This document shows, one piece after another, positions 1 through 11,355 of a stretch of DNA of 64,000 nucleotides. This DNA comes from Maratus speciosus. Lineage: Eukaryota; Arthropoda; Arachnida; Araneae; Salticidae. Each line of letters opens with the position of its first letter. Position 1 is the first letter of the stretch. Under the pieces are notes generated by a model that saw only the letters and a program-made list of their open reading frames with translations, was not told the origin of the DNA and made no database searches. The DNA lies in NCBI GenBank assembly GCA_963932465.1, contig OZ010789.1:599259968-599323967 (forward strand), in the 5' to 3' direction. Both the position numbers and the translations under genes were made by a program.

Positions 1-136
1 CGAACCTTGGTTCTCCAAGCGTTAATACGGGTTAGGTTCCCTTAGAAAGACCTCCACGGAAGGCACTCCCCCCCCTTAGGGCCTATATCCCATGTGCAGA
101 TAATTGGCCGACATAAATACAACCAACCAACCAACC
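1..136. repeat. Probable tail of another interspersed element
   Basis: This short segment is more GC-rich than its surroundings and ends in a run of CCAA-type units (121-136) directly against the truncated BEL LTR. A short tandem tail is typical of non-LTR retrotransposon 3' ends, so this may be one, but no coding sequence is visible and the left side is cut by the window edge. Confidence 0.3.
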
Positions 137-429
137 TGAGAGTGTGGTATGGCGAATGTTGCTCCTGCTGCATTATTGTCTTTCTTTATTCTATTTAATT
201 ATCTGCACCCAGTTTAGGCAGGGGATATATTTTTATAATGTAATTTAAGGCTTTCATGTGATGAAAGCATACTAATTAGAGTGTTAATTTTAACTAGAGA
301 AATTTGATTCTGAAACCAGAACTGTATGTTTCATTGTGTGTTAAGTTTTCGTGAATGTCAAGATTTGTTTTTGTGTTGTGAAATAAAAATAAGAACATTT
401 CAAGGATTTCTTTCTTCAAATTCTCTACA
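137..429 (+). repeat. 5' LTR of BEL element, truncated at its 5' end
   Basis: It matches 6432-6724 with three substitutions (at the GGCGA/GGAGA site, the TATATTTTT/TATATATTT site and the AAGAACA/AAGAAAA site) and ends in CTCTACA. The corresponding 3' LTR appears to start 137 bp further upstream, so the first 137 bp are missing here. The sequence immediately left of position 137 is unrelated. Confidence 0.85.
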
Positions 430-1046
430 TAAAGAAAATTGGAGGCACTTAGGCGTGATATGTGAGTACTTGCTTTGTTGTGAAATTGTTCTTTGATGCT
501 AAAGCTTAATTTTTCTACTGAAGTTGCATTTAGCAAGATATTATTTTAGAATATGAGAACAATCTGGTATCTTCTTTATTGAATTGATAAAATAAGAAAA
601 AATAGTATTCTACAATATTATGTTTTGATAGTTCTTGAAAAAGAAAATTGTTCTCAAGATTATTATGATTTATTTACTTCTTGTTCTCAAGAACATTATG
701 ATTTATTTGCTTGAAATATTTGAATATTTAATTATTATGGTGAATTATTATTTTACATTGAAGAATTTTGAAGATTTTTAATTTTATGCACATTTGAGAA
801 CAGAAAATTGTATTGTTTGTATGAAAGAATAATTATGAACATTTTATAGTAGTTCTGTTTTTGAATCGGATTTGTTCTGTTTTTGAATTTAATTCATTTA
901 CTTCTGTTTTTTTAACTTAATTTGATTAGTTTTGTTTTGAAGCAATTCTGATTACTTTTGATTTTGAAGTAATTTTGATTAGTTTTGTTTTGAAGTTATC
1001 TGATTAATTTTATTTTGGAAATTATTCTTATAAGTTATTGTATAAA
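430..1046 (+). other. BEL leader between LTR and gag
   Basis: AT-rich untranslated leader. It contains degenerate short repeats of a TTTTGTTTTGAAG-like motif at about 850-1000. No ORF of note is seen on the plus strand before the gag ATG at 1047. The minus-strand ORF at 294-536 overlaps the LTR and looks spurious. Confidence 0.6.
440..457 (+). other. Candidate tRNA primer-binding site
   Basis: A TGG followed by GC-rich sequence starts 10 bp after the LTR end, where reverse transcription of an LTR element is normally primed by a tRNA 3' CCA end. The tRNA identity was not determined. The call rests on position and the TGG only. Confidence 0.4.
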
Positions 1047-1832
1047 ATGGATGATTATGAAAAAAAATCTGCTCAAATTAAAATTGAGAGAGGTAGGGTG
1101 AAAGGCTCTGTAACTAGATTAGAGAATAGTTTTGAAAATGTGAATACTAAGAATGAAATTTTGATTAGATTACAAAGATTAGATGATTTACTTAAAGAGT
1201 TCTTAAGATTAGATTCTTGTTTAAATGATGATGATTCTGAATTAGCAGAATTTGAAGACAGGTATTTTCAGTTAAAAACTAAATATCAAAACAAACTAGA
1301 TTCTTTGAATCCTTCAGAAGTTGTCAATGTTGCAACACACAATTTTGTGCAAGGTTCTTCTGTTACTATTCCTAATCAATGTAATATTAGACTACCAAAA
1401 TTGAATATTCCAGTATTTTCTGGAAAGTTTTCAGAATGGACAAATTTTAAGGATATATTTGTTTCCACTGTCCATTCACAAGTAGGTTTAAGTAACATTC
1501 AGAAATTCCAGTATTTTAAAGGGTTACTTTCTGAAGAACCAGCTACATTAATTAAGCATATTCCCCTTTCTAATGAATCTTATCAAGAAGCTTGGGAAAA
1601 GTTGTTAAATCGATATGATAAAAAGAAACAAATTGTTAATTCTTTGATTAAATTATTTTTAGAACAAAAATCAGTTCTGCATCCTAATAGCATAAATATA
1701 AGAAATTTGCTGAATACTAGTGATGAAGTTATTAGGGGTTTGAAAGCTGTTGGTGATGAAGCTACAAATAGAGATCCATGGTTAATATATTTGTTATTTC
1801 AAAAACTTGATCCGGAAAGCCGAAGACTTTGA
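1047..1832 (+). pseudogene. BEL gag region (DUF1759-like), ends at premature TGA
   Basis: The first plausible ATG is at 1047. The reading frame opens with a charged, probably coiled N-terminal part and continues into the DUF1759-type Gag domain, including the PVFSGKFSEWTNFKDIF block near 1410-1460. Translation stops at TGA 1830-1832, but the same frame continues immediately and stays open to 4814. The TGA is therefore an internal interruption of a gag-pol frame. It could be a point mutation or, less likely, a programmed readthrough site. Gag packages the element RNA in the cytoplasm. Confidence 0.85.
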
Positions 1833-4773
1833 TCCATTGAAAGTACAGAAAATGAATTTCCCACTTTGAAAGAATTTTTTGATTTCTTAAGTGTAAGATG
1901 TTCTTCTTTAGAGCTCATCTCTAACAATGAAAGTGATGTGAAACATTCCAAAAGTTCAAATTTTGTTGGTTCCAAGTACAGTTCTAATGATAAGCAATCA
2001 AAGGTGTGCTTAAAGTGTCAAGGAATACATCCGCTCTATAAATGTATTAAATTTAAATCCATGGATGTTGTTGCTCGAAAGAACTTTATTAAGCGTAATA
2101 ACTGTTGCTTTTTATGTTTAAACTCTCATAAAGTTAAGGAATGTCCAAATTCTCATTTGAAATGCTTTAAATGTGAAAGTAAACATAATACACTCTTACA
2201 TGAAGAGAATAAAAGTAATAATGCTTGCACTGCTAAGTTTGAAAATAAAGTTTTTCCAAATTCATCTGAGAATAAAAACCACCAGTCAAATAAAGAATTT
2301 GTACAGGAGTCAACATCTCACGAATTACAAATTAATTCTAGTGCTTCTTTCAATAATTCTAAATGTGTTTCTTTCCTACCTACTGCTAAAGTTCTCTTAT
2401 ATAATAATGAAAATAAACCTCACTCTTTTAGAGCTCTACTCGATTCTGGTTCAGAATGTTCTTTTGTTAGTGAAAATGTCATAAGAACTTTAGGGTTAAA
2501 AAGAAAAAATGACAGAATTCGATTAAATGGAATTGCTGGAGTATTGGCTGGACAAACTCGTGGTTCAGTAACTCTTACAGTAGGTTCAAAGCTTTCTACT
2601 GAGTCCTTAAAGGTTCAGGCATACATCCTGCCTAAAGTGACATCTCAATTACCTGCGGAATTACTTGACACAAAAAATATAGAGTATCTTAAAAATATTA
2701 CGTTAGCAGATGAAGATTTCATGAAACCACAAGAATGTGATATTATTTTGGGATCTGACTGTTTCTTTACTATTTTAAGATATGGTAGAATTGTTAGTAC
2801 CAAGAATGAGCCAATTGCCCAAAACACTATGTTTGGTTGGGTGGTAGCCGGAAAATTGGAACCTAAATGTAAATATTCTTCTAGTATTCAATCTCATTTT
2901 CTTAGTGTTGAAAACGAATCCAATGTTGATCTATTATTACAAAAATTTTGGCAAGCAGAAGAAATAGATGTTAATAAACCCCATTTGTTTGAGGAAGAAG
3001 AATTTTGTGAACAACATTTTTGTTCAACTTACAAGGTAACACCAGAAGGTAGATTTGAAGTTAAATTGCCAGTTTATAAAGATGTGATGTCATTAGGCGA
3101 TTCTAAATCCATGGCAGTGTCACGTTTGTTTGCTATGGAGAGAAAATTTCAATTTGATAAAAATTTTGAAAATGAGTATAGAAATTTTATGAAGCAATAT
3201 GAAGACCTTGGTCATATGACACTTATTGACAAAAACTCAAATCCTGCAAGCAACAAAGTATATTATCTTCCGCATCATTCTGTTATAAAAAGAGACTCTA
3301 TTTCTACAAAGTTACGTGTGGTGTTTGATGGTTCATGCAAACCTCCTAATGCTAATTCGTTAAATTCTGTTTTAGCTGTTGGACAAATTCCACAACCAAA
3401 TCTTTTTACCATTTTGATAAGATTTAGAGCAAATCCTATTGCTTTTACCGCTGATATTCAGCAGATGTATAGACAAGTTTTGATTGCTCCAGAAGATCAA
3501 GATTTACAGCGTATTGTTTGGCGTGACTCAGTATACTCAGCTATAAAGGAATATAGGCTACGAACTATTACATATGGTACATCATCAGCTCCATTTTTAG
3601 CTACTCGTTGCCTATTTCAAATTGGAAAGGATATAGAAAAGGATGATCCTGTAACAGCTTCAATAATTAAAGATAGTTTCTATGTTGATGATTGTATGTC
3701 CGGTGCAATCTCAAGCGAAGAAGCTATTAAAATGGTTGAGAAACTTTCACTGGCTTTAGAAAATAGAGGTTTTCATTTACGGAAGTGGAGATCTAATTCT
3801 TCTGATGTAGTTGATGTAGTGAATCATTTATCTTCAAATTCTCTTGAGTCAACAAATTTAGAAATTCATCCTGATGACTGTTCCAAAGCCTTAGGGCTTA
3901 TTTGGGATTCTTCAAATGATGTTTTTGTCTTTAAAGTTAATTTACAATTTGATGATAACATAACTAAAAGAAAATTTCTTTCACAATCTGCCAAATTATT
4001 TGATCCATTAGGATTTTTGGCTCCATGTACTGTCTCTATAAAAATGTTTTACCAGCAATTGTGGTTGATGAAGTTAGACTGGGATACTGCTCTTCCTGAA
4101 AATTTCCAAGCAAATTGGAAGAAATTCCAAGAGGAATTTGAACAAGTTTGCTCTATTAGAATTCCCCGATGGATCCAAGTTTCCAGTAAAGAGCTCATTT
4201 TACATGGATTTAGCGATACATCAGAATCAGCATATGCCGCCATCATATATGTGGTTCAACCTGGTGAAGTGAAGTCAAAGGTGACCATTTTAGTTGCTAA
4301 AAGCAAGGTAGCACCCCTTAAATCAGTTTCCATTCCAAGGCTTGAGCTCAATGGTGCTTTACTACTTTCCAGACTATATTCTGCATTAGTGACTATTTTG
4401 AATACCTTCATTATTAAGTTTTATGCTTGGACCGACTCGCAAGTAGTTCTATCATGGCTGTTATCTCATCCTAGGTGTTGGAAACCTTATGTGGCCAATA
4501 GAACCTCAGAAATTCTAGACTCTGTTCCATCTGACTGTTGGAGGTATGTTCCAGGCAAGGAAAATCCAGCTGACATTGCTTCTAGAGGTTTATCTCCTAA
4601 GGATCTTCCTGATTGTTCCCTTTGGTGGGAGGGCCCAAAGTGGCTTTCTTTAAGTCAAGAACATTGGCCTGAACAACCTCAAATAAAAACTAATTTATAC
4701 ACTGTAAATAAAGAGAAAAAGAACTCTAAATTTTGTTTTCCAGTAACTGTGAATAATTCTTTGATTTACTTTT
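1833..4773 (+). pseudogene. BEL pol: zinc knuckles, protease, RT, RNase H
   Basis: This is the same frame as gag. In order it shows CCHC-type zinc-knuckle clusters (about 2000-2200), a retropepsin-like A16 protease with LLDSGSECSFV near 2432-2470, reverse transcriptase with FTADIQQMYRQV (about 3444) and the YVDD catalytic box at 3681-3692, and RNase H beginning near HGFSDTSESAYAA (about 4204). The frame is lost near a T-run at 4770-4774. Homologous coding resumes in the next frame, consistent with a one-base loss or two-base gain. The in-frame stop after the shift is at 4812-4814. Confidence 0.9.
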
Positions 4774-4774
4774 T

Positions 4775-5410
4775 GAAAAATATTCTTCTTTTACTAAAAT
4801 TGTTGTTGTTTTAGCTTTTTGTATTAGGTTTGTGAGAAATTGCAAACAGAAAGTTGGCAAAATGAACACCAGTCCTTTGAGTAAAGGTAAATTTCTTCCT
4901 TTATTGACAAATGAAAGAAGACATTCAGGTAATTTGATTATTTCTTATATTCAGCAGCTATATTTCGCAGATGAAATTAGTTGTATTAGATCAAACAGAC
5001 CAGTTTCTAAAAAAAGTTCTCTTTTTTCACTTTGTCCTTTTGATGGTTTTCTTAGGGTGGGAGGTAGGCTGAGAAATTCACCCCTCCAGTACAATGCAAA
5101 ACATCCTGTCATTTTGCCAACTCAACATAAATTAAGTGTGTTAATTGTTAAATATTTTCATGTTATGCATTTTCATGCTGGGTTAAATTTGTTAATGGGT
5201 ACCATTAGACAGAGTTATTGGATTGTATGTGCCAAGAAGATAATTAAAAATTGTATTCATAAATGTGTTACCTGCTGTAGATATAGAGCAGCTTCTTCCA
5301 AACAGTTAATGGGAGATCTTCCTCTTAACAGAGTCACTCCTAACAGGCCATTTTCTGCATGTGGAATCGATTATGCAGGGCCTATTAATATTTTGAAATA
5401 TCGAGGTTGA
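4775..5410 (+). pseudogene. BEL integrase, zinc-binding part and first catalytic Asp
   Basis: After the frameshift, the frame runs through a linker and an HHCC-type integrase zinc-binding region (HxxxxH near 5160-5180, CxxC near 5265-5280). It then reaches the start of the core, where the first catalytic Asp lies in GIDYAGPI (5369-5371). It stops at TGA 5408-5410, and the same frame is open beyond it. The stop separates the first from the second catalytic residue, so integration by this copy's own enzyme is unlikely. GTG at 4832 is only an artefactual start; the frame is continuous from about 4775. Confidence 0.88.
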
Positions 5411-6282
5411 GGAGCGAAGACTACTAAATGCTATATTGTTCTATTTGTTTGTTTTGCAACTAAAGCTCTACATTTAGAGTTGGTGAGTGATTTAACCTCC
5501 GAGGCATTTATTGCTTCATTAAACAGATTTTGCTCTCGAAGAGGAGCTCCTCAACATGTGTATAGTGATAATGCCACAACATTTGTAGGTGCTAAAAGGC
5601 AACTCTCAGATTTATATAAATTTATTTGCTCAATTGAAAGAAATGAAAAAATTTGTTATTTTTTGTCTCAAAGAAACATTGAGTGGCATATGATTCCTCC
5701 AGTGAGTCCGCATTTTGGTGGACTGTGGGAAGCCACTGTTCGTTCTGTAAAATTTCATGTCAAACGTGTAATTGGAAATACTAATTTAACTTTTGAGGAA
5801 CTTTATACATTTTTAACTCAAATTGAAGCCATCTTGAATTCTAGACCATTAGTGGCAATTGATAGTGATAACAATTCAGAAGGTATAAATATATTGACTC
5901 CATCTCATTTTTTAACTGGTGATGTCATAACTTCCCCAGCTGAACCTTTAAATGAGGAAAATTTGTCTTTACGATCTCGTTGGGATATTGTACAAAAATT
6001 GAAATTATGTTTTTGGAAAAGGTGGAGTATTGATTATATGAGTACTTTGCAAAATAGAAAAAAATGGAGAGTAAATACTGAAAATTTTAAAGTAAATGAT
6101 GTAGTAATTTTGAAAGAGGATAATGTTCCTCCTTCTGTTTGGCCATTAGGCAAAATTATTGAAATTCATCCAGGTAAGGATGGTATAGTCCGTGTAGTAA
6201 CTGTTAAAACCGCTAGGGGTATTTTAAAAGACCTATTGTAAAACTTTGTTTACTTCCTTTGGCATCAAGAATAGCTTCTTGA
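5411..6282 (+). pseudogene. BEL integrase, rest of core and C-terminal DUF5641
   Basis: This continues the integrase after the internal stop. The second catalytic Asp is in YSDNATTF (5567-5569) and the Glu in GGLWEATV (5729-5731). A DUF5641-type C-terminal domain follows near 6050-6220. In this frame the ORF closes at 6241. A further one-base slip at about 6224-6226 would carry coding on in the next frame to a TGA at 6280-6282, just before the polypurine tract, which is where BEL ORFs usually end. That slip makes it the fourth lesion of this copy. Confidence 0.85.
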
Positions 6283-6294
6283 TGGGTGGGAGTA
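6283..6294 (+). other. Polypurine tract before the 3' LTR
   Basis: A G-rich purine run lies directly after the probable end of pol and directly before a TGTTC sequence. This is the usual plus-strand priming site, and it sets the 3' LTR start at about 6295 rather than 6432. Confidence 0.6.
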
Positions 6295-6724
6295 TGTTCA
6301 GTGCTGAACTGATTAAGAATCAAATATAAGATTTTAGTTATTCTGTTTTTTGACAGATGGCAGCACTATGCATTCTGTGCTGTTGTGAAATCTTAATTAT
6401 GACATCATCAGTGAGTTGGTGTTTTGTTTCCTGAGAGTGTGGTATGGAGAATGTTGCTCCTGCTGCATTATTGTCTTTCTTTATTCTATTTAATTATCTG
6501 CACCCAGTTTAGGCAGGGGATATATATTTATAATGTAATTTAAGGCTTTCATGTGATGAAAGCATACTAATTAGAGTGTTAATTTTAACTAGAGAAATTT
6601 GATTCTGAAACCAGAACTGTATGTTTCATTGTGTGTTAAGTTTTCGTGAATGTCAAGATTTGTTTTTGTGTTGTGAAATAAAAATAAGAAAATTTCAAGG
6701 ATTTCTTTCTTCAAATTCTCTACA
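6295..6724 (+). repeat. 3' LTR of BEL element, full length
   Basis: It starts TGTTCAG right after the polypurine tract and ends CTCTACA, giving the TG...CA termini expected of an LTR. Its last 293 bp repeat the truncated 5' LTR. The first 137 bp have no counterpart at the left end. Confidence 0.75.
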
Positions 6725-8527
6725 ATTTGGCTTTTAAATTAATTTAAAAAATCTCAAGAACATATATTTTTACGATAATAATATAATATAGTTTTATAAT
6801 ATAAATTATGAAAATATTCAGTATGTTATGAATGTTTCAGTAATTTTAATTCAGTGACTTATTCACAACCAGTGGAGCAGCCCGTTGGGACACCCACTTA
6901 CGGGAGCATAATCCCCCCTCCCCTCTTCTTTAAACTGCAACATTACCTCCCTCACCCCCCCCCCCCCAAAAAAAAAAAAAAAATTGCACCAATAACTTTT
7001 TTAAATTTCGAAATGTATTTTGTATTTTAAATGTATTTTGAAAATACATGTATTTTCTATTTGAGATTTTTTAATTTTAGAAAGTATTTTGTAATTTGTA
7101 TTTTAGCTTCTAAAACCAATGTATTTTGTATCGAAAATGTTTTTTCGATGTATTTTGCCCAACTCTGTTTCAGACCATATAAACATTTTTGTTTTTGCAT
7201 TGATCCCCTGTCCTATTCAACTACACTTTCTCTACACAATAAAAAAGATGACTGCATAAGCTAAATGAAAAAATGTATTTTAATAATAATAATTTCTACA
7301 GTGTTATTTTAAAATATTTTTTTTTCTCTTTGATGGCACTGTTGTAGGATTATTACTATTAGCATCCTGTTTCAAAGGAATATCCTTATCCTGAATAAAA
7401 CAGATATCTGAATTATGTTCACCTAGAGCTATAAAGCCGAAAAAGTACAAAAGTACAACATTAGATATTGATCTCAGGCATCCCATGAGCGCGATATTTG
7501 TCAAGAATGCTCCCATAGGTTTAATATTACCTTGCGAATGTATTCATGTGACTAATTTAGCCTCATAATTCATATAACTTGTGACTTTAAACGCTTCAAT
7601 ACTACAACTACCATAAAATTTTTGAAAAGGAAATCTGTATATACGGAATCCGTTCTTTAAAGAAAATATTATATATTTTAAAGAGAAAGAATATGAACAA
7701 TTATACCTGCTAAGATGGAAACCTATTTAAAGTGGGATATATTTCGGTTCAGTTTTCACGGTTTTAATGAATCAATATTTGGCAAAGCTGGCTACGTAGT
7801 ACAGTATTACGTATTTAATGATTACACACTTAAAATTTTCAAAATCTGGCTATTAGAGATTTAAAATTCTTGTAGTAAATTTTCTTTTTAAAGGGGAGGG
7901 GGGGGTGCCAAAATCCATGTTTGCCACGGGTACAAAAAAGGCTATTTTCGGCCCTAAAACACATAATTTACTGCAACCAATATGCAGAAGTTGACATACA
8001 CGATTAAATCTGTGGGAAACATTTGAATAATCGGGGCAGAACTACATTTTTCACGTTTTTTAAGAAAATTGAAAAAAATTCTTATTTTTAAAATGGCGTA
8101 CTGCACTTGCTATTGAGTGCATAAAAAAGCTGTAAATATGAAAATTGTAGAGAATTTTGTCTTCTTTAATATTGTAACTGACAAATAATATGCTATGGCA
8201 ACGGGTCTCGAGATGTTTAAAAAAAGTCAAAAAAGGTCCCAAAATTTTGTTGTTTTTTACACCACAGAAAATTTAGCCTTTAGAAATTTTGTTAGAAAAC
8301 TTGGTTTTTCCATGCTTCCCTCAGCATACACAAATTAAAAAAATAAAATCTTCTACCTGACTTTTTGCAAGGTAGCCCTCTTTTATTGGTACATTTTCCC
8401 TGGACTAATTAAGCTTAAACCACATTGTAAATTAATTCTATGCAATTTTTTTATAACTACAAATAAGTCAAATATATTATATCTATTTTCAATACAATAA
8501 AATGTTGTGGAATAAATATTATATCTG
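6725..8527. other. Unassigned AT-rich stretch
   Basis: It holds a C-run followed by an A-run (about 6951-6982), degenerate ATGTATTTTG repeats (7010-7160), and a G-rich run near 7896-7906. ORFs here are short and I recognise none, apart from the weak exon candidate at 7304-7428. Confidence 0.5.
7304..7428 (-). other. Candidate terminal exon, unassigned
   Basis: On the minus strand a pyrimidine-rich tract ending in TTTATAG at 7429 is followed by 41 open codons, ending with a lysine-rich tail (SKRKKNILK) and TAA. It is on the same strand as GEN1 and downstream of its last visible exon, so it could be a terminal GEN1 exon. I see no residue match to GEN1 family C-termini, which are poorly conserved. 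It could equally be chance. Confidence 0.2.
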
Positions 8528-9026
8528 TACAGTGGGCGATCAGTTAACAAGCTTAATCCATTCCAAAACAGTGTTCGCTAACCAAACTGTTTGTTAACCG
8601 ATCGTAGATTTTTTATGGATCTGTATGGGAAATCAATTAATTCATTCTTAAAACCTAAATAATGTATAAAAATAATATAAATATTCCCTTTATGATAGGG
8701 TTAATATAGTCCTTATTTAATATGGACAGATTGTATTTTGATGGCTTTGTCTGTGTTGTGCTGTATTAAAAAATATATATATGACATGCCCTTTATAGTA
8801 AACTTTTAGGATTACATTCATTAACTACGGCATTAAATCATATCAATTTGTCACTTTGACCTTTCAAAATTTACTTAGTTCTCTAAAAGTTCGTGTTTGC
8901 TGCAGGGCCGGATAAAGCTCAAGTGGAGCCCAGAGGCTGTTAATAATTTGTGAACTAAATTTCAATTAAAAATATTTCTTTAACAAGGGAAACAAAATAT
9001 AACTAGTTGGATGTGCCAATCCCAAA

Positions 9027-10674
9027 ACTTTCTTCTATCTTATACATCTTAATATTTCAAAACCTAGTTACACATGTTAATACTTCAATATTATTAGTTC
9101 AATACTATACCAACTTTGATTTTCATCTTAAATTTCTGCTCAAGTCAATTAAACGGACTAAAAACGAGTTAATCTATATCATGATATTTGTTAAAACTAT
9201 TAATTTTTCCTTATTCTGTCGTTATCAGCTGTTTGCGAATAGCCGGCATAGCAGGAAGCGAGTTCCCGCCGATGCACAATAGAACTACGAAAAATCAAGA
9301 AAAGTATACAAAAATCGCTAGCACGGAGCCCTTTTACCGCGCAATATTTCCAAATTCAAGGAGAACCTGTTGGCCAAAGCCAAAAACAAGCACAAACATT
9401 TTGGTTCAATTGTATGCATAATTTTATACGCTGTTCGATGGTACAATAATGAAAATGGCACAGAGATCGGAATTATAGAGCCCCCTTCTTTCGGAATTTT
9501 TTCAAGTTCAGGGAGGACTTGTTTGCCATAGCCAGAAACATGCACAAAAAATTTGGTTCAATTATATGGATAACTTCATACACTTTTCAATGGTACAATA
9601 ATGAAAATGGTACAGACATCGCAATTATAGTGCCCCCTTCCTGCAGAATTTTTCCAAATTCAGGGAGGACCTTCGTGGCATGACCAAAAATAAACACATA
9701 AAATTTGGTTCAATTCTATGCATAACTTCATACACTTTTCGGCGGTACAATATTCAAAATGGCACAAAAATTGTACAAAAATCGCTATTACAGTGCCCTC
9801 TACGAGCGATTTTTTTACAAATTAAGGGAGAACCTCCTTGCCATAGCCAAGAACTTAAATTTTTTTTTTGGTTCAATTCTATGCATAACTTCATACACTT
9901 TTCGATGGTGCAATATTCAAAATCGCACAAAAATCGCTATTACAGCGCCCCCTAACGGCGAATTTTTTGCAAATTCATGGAGGACCTGCTTGCCATATCC
10001 AAAAACTTAAAATAAAAAATTGGTTTAATTCTATGCATAACTTCATACACTTTTGGACGGTACAATATTCAAAATCGCACAAAAATCGCTATTACAGCGC
10101 CCCCTACCGGCGAATTTTTTCCAAATTCAGGGAGGACCTGCTTGCCATAGCCAAAAACTTAAAATAAAAATTTGGTTTAATTCTATGCATAACTTCATAC
10201 GCTTTTGGACGGTACAATATTCAAAATCGCTATTACAGCGCCCCCTACCGGCGAATTTTTTCCAAATTCAGGGAGGACCTGCTTGTCATATCCAAAAACT
10301 TAAACTAAAAATTTGGTTCAATTCTATGCATAACTCCATACACTTTTGGATGGTACAATATTCAAAATCGCACAAAAATTGTTATATCAGCGCCCCCTAC
10401 CGGCGAATTTTTTCCAAATTCCGGGAGGACCTGCTTGCCATAGCCAAAAACTTATAATAAAATTTTGGTTTAATTCTATACATAACTTCATACACTTTTT
10501 GATGGTACAATGGCGACAGACAGACGGACGGACGGACACACAGACAGACAGACATTTTCTATAAACATGTTTTTTGGAATCTCTGACCCCTAAAACATGC
10601 AAATCCGTCGAAAACCGGAAGTCGAAAAAAATTTCGATTACAATACTTTCTTCTATTGAAGATAGAAGAAAGTA
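9027..10674 (+). mobile_element. Helentron/HINE-like element with internal tandem array
   Basis: A 15-bp sequence, ACTTTCTTCTATCTT, at 9027-9041 is exactly inverted at 10659-10673. The right copy is part of a perfect 13-bp stem with a 5-base loop (10644-10674). Between them lies a minisatellite. Subterminal inverted repeats, a 3' hairpin and an internal array are the described layout of DINE-1/HINE (Helentron-derived) elements. No Rep/helicase ORF is present. The exact ends, normally a few bases outside, were not fixed. Confidence 0.55.
9250..10540 (+). repeat. Minisatellite, about 150-bp unit, about 8 copies
   Basis: Repeated landmarks are a CTATTACAGCGCCCCCTA-like block (near 9474, 9622, 9784, 9940, 10093, 10230, 10384), AATTTTTTCCAAATTCAGGG and CTATGCATAACTTCATACAC. 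Left copies are the most diverged and one unit near 10210 is shortened. The array ends in a GACA/GGAC microsatellite (10512-10553). Short ORFs across it reflect the repeat rather than a gene. Confidence 0.9.
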
Positions 10675-10950
10675 AAAATTAATGTTTCTAATCTGTTCAT
10701 TCTAATTTGGGGGCCTTAAAATGTAAGACCCGAACCGTTGGTAGCCCATGAATTAATTAGGCCATACATATACAACTGTTAAAATGTTCTCCAAGTTTCT
10801 ACACAGCATTGCATTGTTTCAACAGCATTGCTTCTTCTTGGCTTTGTTTTGTGAGGCATTCGTTATCCAAACATAAAAATCTCTCTCGAAAGTGTTCGTT
10901 AACTGATCTGTTCGTAAACCGAACAGTTCGTTAACCGATCGCCCACTGTA

Positions 10951-11355
10951 TTATACTTTAAACATCGAAGTAAACAACTAATTATACCAGTATTATATTA
11001 ATTTTAAATCTAGTCAGAAAATATTTTCTTATGAATTGGATATTGGTAAAAGAAAAAGAAAAGTTAGAATATTTTAATTTACAGTTAAAACTTTTAAATT
11101 ATTCAAAATTTATTTATATTAAGCCGCTTGACGAGTTAAACGATTTAAAAAATGAAAACTATAATAATCATAATACTGTTTTAGACAAAATTAACAATAA
11201 ACTAATAACTGCAGAAAATATAACAAGAAACAGGGTATCACTTGAGTATGTCACCTAAGACATAAAGGGAAAAAGGGCTAAAAATGCTGTATTTTAGTGA
11301 AGTAACTAATAGATGACCAAAAAACAACTCTTTATAGCAAATAAATAAAAATAAC
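10951..11355. other. Sequence after the last visible GEN1 exon
   Basis: AT-rich. A 75-codon plus-strand ORF (11031-11258) has very biased composition (Lys, Asn, Leu, Ile) and no recognised domain, so I do not call it a gene. No further GEN1 exon could be recognised. Confidence 0.4.

Larger units (their letters stand above)
137..6724 (+). mobile_element. BEL/Pao LTR retrotransposon, damaged
   Basis: The element has two matching LTR segments around a gag-protease-RT-RNase H-integrase coding region in the BEL/Pao order. The coding sequence carries two in-frame TGA stops (1830, 5408) and two frameshifts (about 4773 and 6224), so this copy cannot make an intact polyprotein without recoding. The shared 293 bp of the LTRs differ at only three positions that I can count, which implies a fairly recent insertion. 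The 5' LTR lacks its first 137 bp, and no target-site duplication can be checked. The sequence shows the domains and breaks; the age estimate is inference. Confidence 0.95.
8530..10948. mobile_element. TA-flanked DNA transposon (Tc1/mariner-pogo-like)
   Basis: The ends are inverted: CAGTGGGCGATCAGTTAAC at 8530 and its near-complement ending GCGATCGGGT-like, TTAACCGATCGCCCACTG, at 10948. TA is duplicated on both sides (8528-8529, 10949-10950). Several GTTAACCGATCG-like subterminal motifs lie inside both ends. No transposase ORF is visible, so it is non-autonomous. Much of its interior is a second element (9027-10674). Confidence 0.8.

Noticed and set aside
9007..10602. Overlapping small ORFs as a gene family
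   Set aside because: Each is a translation of the 150-bp tandem unit in a different frame.
11031..11258. 75-codon plus-strand ORF as a gene
   Set aside because: Very AT-biased composition, no domain, no neighbouring signals.
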